NCBI GenBank assembly: GCA_963680875.1
Contig: OY804580.1
Span: 93,339,353 to 93,403,352, forward strand
Source of the DNA: Bathymodiolus brooksi
Taxonomy: Eukaryota > Mollusca > Bivalvia > Mytilida > Modiolidae
Reading direction: 5' to 3'
DNA length: 64,000 nt
In this document: positions 62,290-64,000 of the stretch, one piece after another
How the letters are laid out: each line of letters begins with the position of its first letter
How positions within the stretch are numbered: the stretch's first letter is position 1
Program-made: the position numbers and the translations under genes
The notes under the pieces: generated by a model
What the model was told of the DNA's origin: nothing
The model's database searches: none
Seen by the model: the letters and a program-made list of their open reading frames with translations, nothing else

Positions 62290-62580
62290 ATATATATACA
62301 ATATCCGTACATTGTCGGAAAATATAAAATTTATTTGCGCGAGCTTCAGAAATAGGTAAACAAGCGAGCCTTTGGTGAGCCTTTCTAGTCTGTTTCGCAG
62401 CGAGTGCGTATATTGTGCTTATCCTGCAATATCAAAAGGTCCAAAACAACTGCCAAATTGTCCGAAAATACCTGAAACAACCGTCCTTTTAAATGTTTTC
62501 AAATGCGTCATCTGCGACCTCAGCGCTTATACTGTTACCGTTTCTTTCTGTTGCTAGCATGAATCAGGTACCAGTAAAGC
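62290..62580. mobile_element. Partial foldback element with GTACATTGTCG end
   Basis: It shares ACATTGTCGGAAAATATAAA, GTCTGTTTCGCAGCGAG and CTTATCCTGCAATATC with 18434-18915 and is another copy of that element, in inverted order. Confidence 0.6.
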
Positions 62581-63385
62581 TATATTTTGGTTGATGACCC
62601 TATATAACAAACAAATTATCCAGTCAATGTAATTTGACTGCTCAGATAGAACCAGTGCAGGATAAAAGTAATTATTGACCTTTAGTCAAGAAGTTGTGAC
62701 ATTATAATTAACACCTTTAGTCATCGTGTATTACCAATGTTCTGTTATGGAGGTTAACAATCTAGAAATACGGTCAGTTAGAATGGCTAAGTACATGATT
62801 GTATTGCGTTGCTATGGTTATTAATAAATATTAAAATTGATATAGTTGTAATAACGATAGTAGATTTTCCTAAGCATATTAAGGTAAAATAAATGAATAT
62901 GAATTATCTCTCCGTTGACTTTGATGAACTTAAAGCAATACACACGACTTAACGTTAATAGTAGTATTTAGTAATTATTTCTATAAACAATTGATGTTTG
63001 TTAGAAAATTATTCTGATCGCAAACTTGCAATTTATGTATAAATTTATTTATTTTTAAAGAAAACCTCTGTTTTTCCAAGCATTATTAATACTATGCATT
63101 GAACCCCTTACATTCGACTTATTATTATAGCATGACAATACGAAATATAACATGTCAATTATTTTAATAACATGAACACAGTTTTTTAATGATAATACAT
63201 ATATTGTGATTAATTGTTATTTTCGCCTCATCGTTTTAAAACATTTATTTTACTTGTAAAACGAAATAAGATGATATACAATATAGCATTAAAAAGATAA
63301 AGAGGATTTTGTTCTGCGAATTTCAATCGTTTTTTCTTAATGTACATGATCTTTTATATACATTGGAAGTTACATAAAAAGAGAG
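62581..63385. other. Intergenic, no gene seen
   Basis: Very AT-rich, nothing recognised. Confidence 0.4.
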
Positions 63386-63633
63386 GGGCCGTCGATATTG
63401 TGATCGTAAGGTAGTTGGATTTACAACTACATATGCAATCAGTGCCCATCATCACTAATGTTGCGAGTTCGAACCTCGCTACAACATAATGCGATAATGT
63501 TTGTCAGTGACTTACGGTAGGTCGGTGGTTTTCACCGGGTACTCCGGTTCCTCCACCAATAAAACTTATCGCCACGATAGAATTGAAATATTGATGAACG
63601 TGGCGTTAAACACCATAAACCAACCAACCAACC
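63386..63633 (+). repeat. Full-length S1 SINE
   Basis: Head GGGGCCGTCGATATTGTGATC, minus about 10 bp of the body, box B GAGTTCGAACCTC, and tail GTGGCGTTAAACACCATAAA followed by (CCAA)n. Confidence 0.83.
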
Positions 63634-63694
63634 CATAAAAAGAAATTAGCAAAGTTAATTTGTTTGTAAAAGACACAGCTATTGTTTGAATGAT

Positions 63695-63850
63695 GCAAAA
63701 ATTAAAAAACAAACAATAACACACTGTCGGAATGGTTCTTAAACCTAATATAGAAAAATCAGAGAGAGAGTCAAAATCAATACCTCTAACATGCAAAGAC
63801 ATAACCACTCACTTTCCTGGCTTGGAACAGACACTTCAATTAAAAGTGAC
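63695..63850 (-). repeat. Family S3 repeat
   Basis: AACACACTGTCGGAATGG, AGAGAGAGTCAAAATCAATA and TTTCCTGGCTTGGAACAG are in family order. It accounts for most of the plus-strand frame at 63732-63992. Confidence 0.65.
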
Positions 63851-64000
63851 AGAGTTAAACTGGTTTTATGGACCCAAATCTTCCCTCTTAGAACAAAAAA
63901 TACACGAGAGACTATTCAACATTACATTACATTTAGACATAAATTCAAGTATACAAACAGCTTGTAGTAAGAAAATGTATGGATGCAAATGAACATGAGA

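Noticed and set aside
63732..63992. 86-residue frame at the right edge
   Set aside because: Most of it is an S3 repeat on the opposite strand; there is no acceptor or domain.

Overview
The window is nuclear DNA of an animal, most likely a bivalve mollusc and probably a mussel of the Mytilus type. The signs are AT-rich sequence, small exons with GT-AG introns, and a dense load of molluscan short interspersed repeats. One repeat family (core wording 'AGTTTGAAGATACC') is one I associate with mussels. The genus is inferred from repeat character only.

Four host genes can be read. (1) An RGS-domain regulator of G-protein signalling, plus strand, exons from 6553 to 12281, with a possible tiny first exon at 5967-5978 behind a TATA box. 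(2) A four-exon gene for a 142-residue single-pass membrane protein, 12340-13613, whose start codon lies 58 bases after the RGS stop; I do not recognise it. (3) A single-exon rhodopsin-class GPCR on the minus strand, 33415-34611, with a six-copy CACGTG-bearing tandem repeat just upstream. (4) B3GLCT, the ER beta-1,3-glucosyltransferase that caps O-fucose on thrombospondin repeats. It lies on the plus strand from exon 2 (two copies, 28163 and 40555) to exon 14 (stop at 60754), ends in HDEL, and its first exon was not found. Its signal-peptide exon is in a segmental duplication, the GPCR lies between the two copies, and one internal exon (about 45158-45255) lacks an AG acceptor.

Most other sequence is mobile DNA. 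18.4-23.9 kb is a nest of foldback elements, including a 1,043-bp hAT-like element with a perfect 8-bp target duplication inserted in the arm of another foldback. It continues as an 877-bp tandem unit and a 468-bp tandem repeat carrying a tRNA-like core. 24.3-27.8 kb is a decayed APE-type non-LTR retrotransposon with a 2A-like GIEPNPGP motif. 57.85-59.76 kb is a minus-strand Penelope-like reverse transcriptase with an intact ORF inside a B3GLCT intron. Several SINE families, MITEs with terminal inverted repeats, and minisatellites of 30, 32, 34, 44 and about 77 bp fill the introns and intergenic stretches.

Functionally, the GPCR and the RGS protein belong to the same signalling logic, but nothing here shows that they act together. 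B3GLCT is a separate secretory-pathway enzyme.
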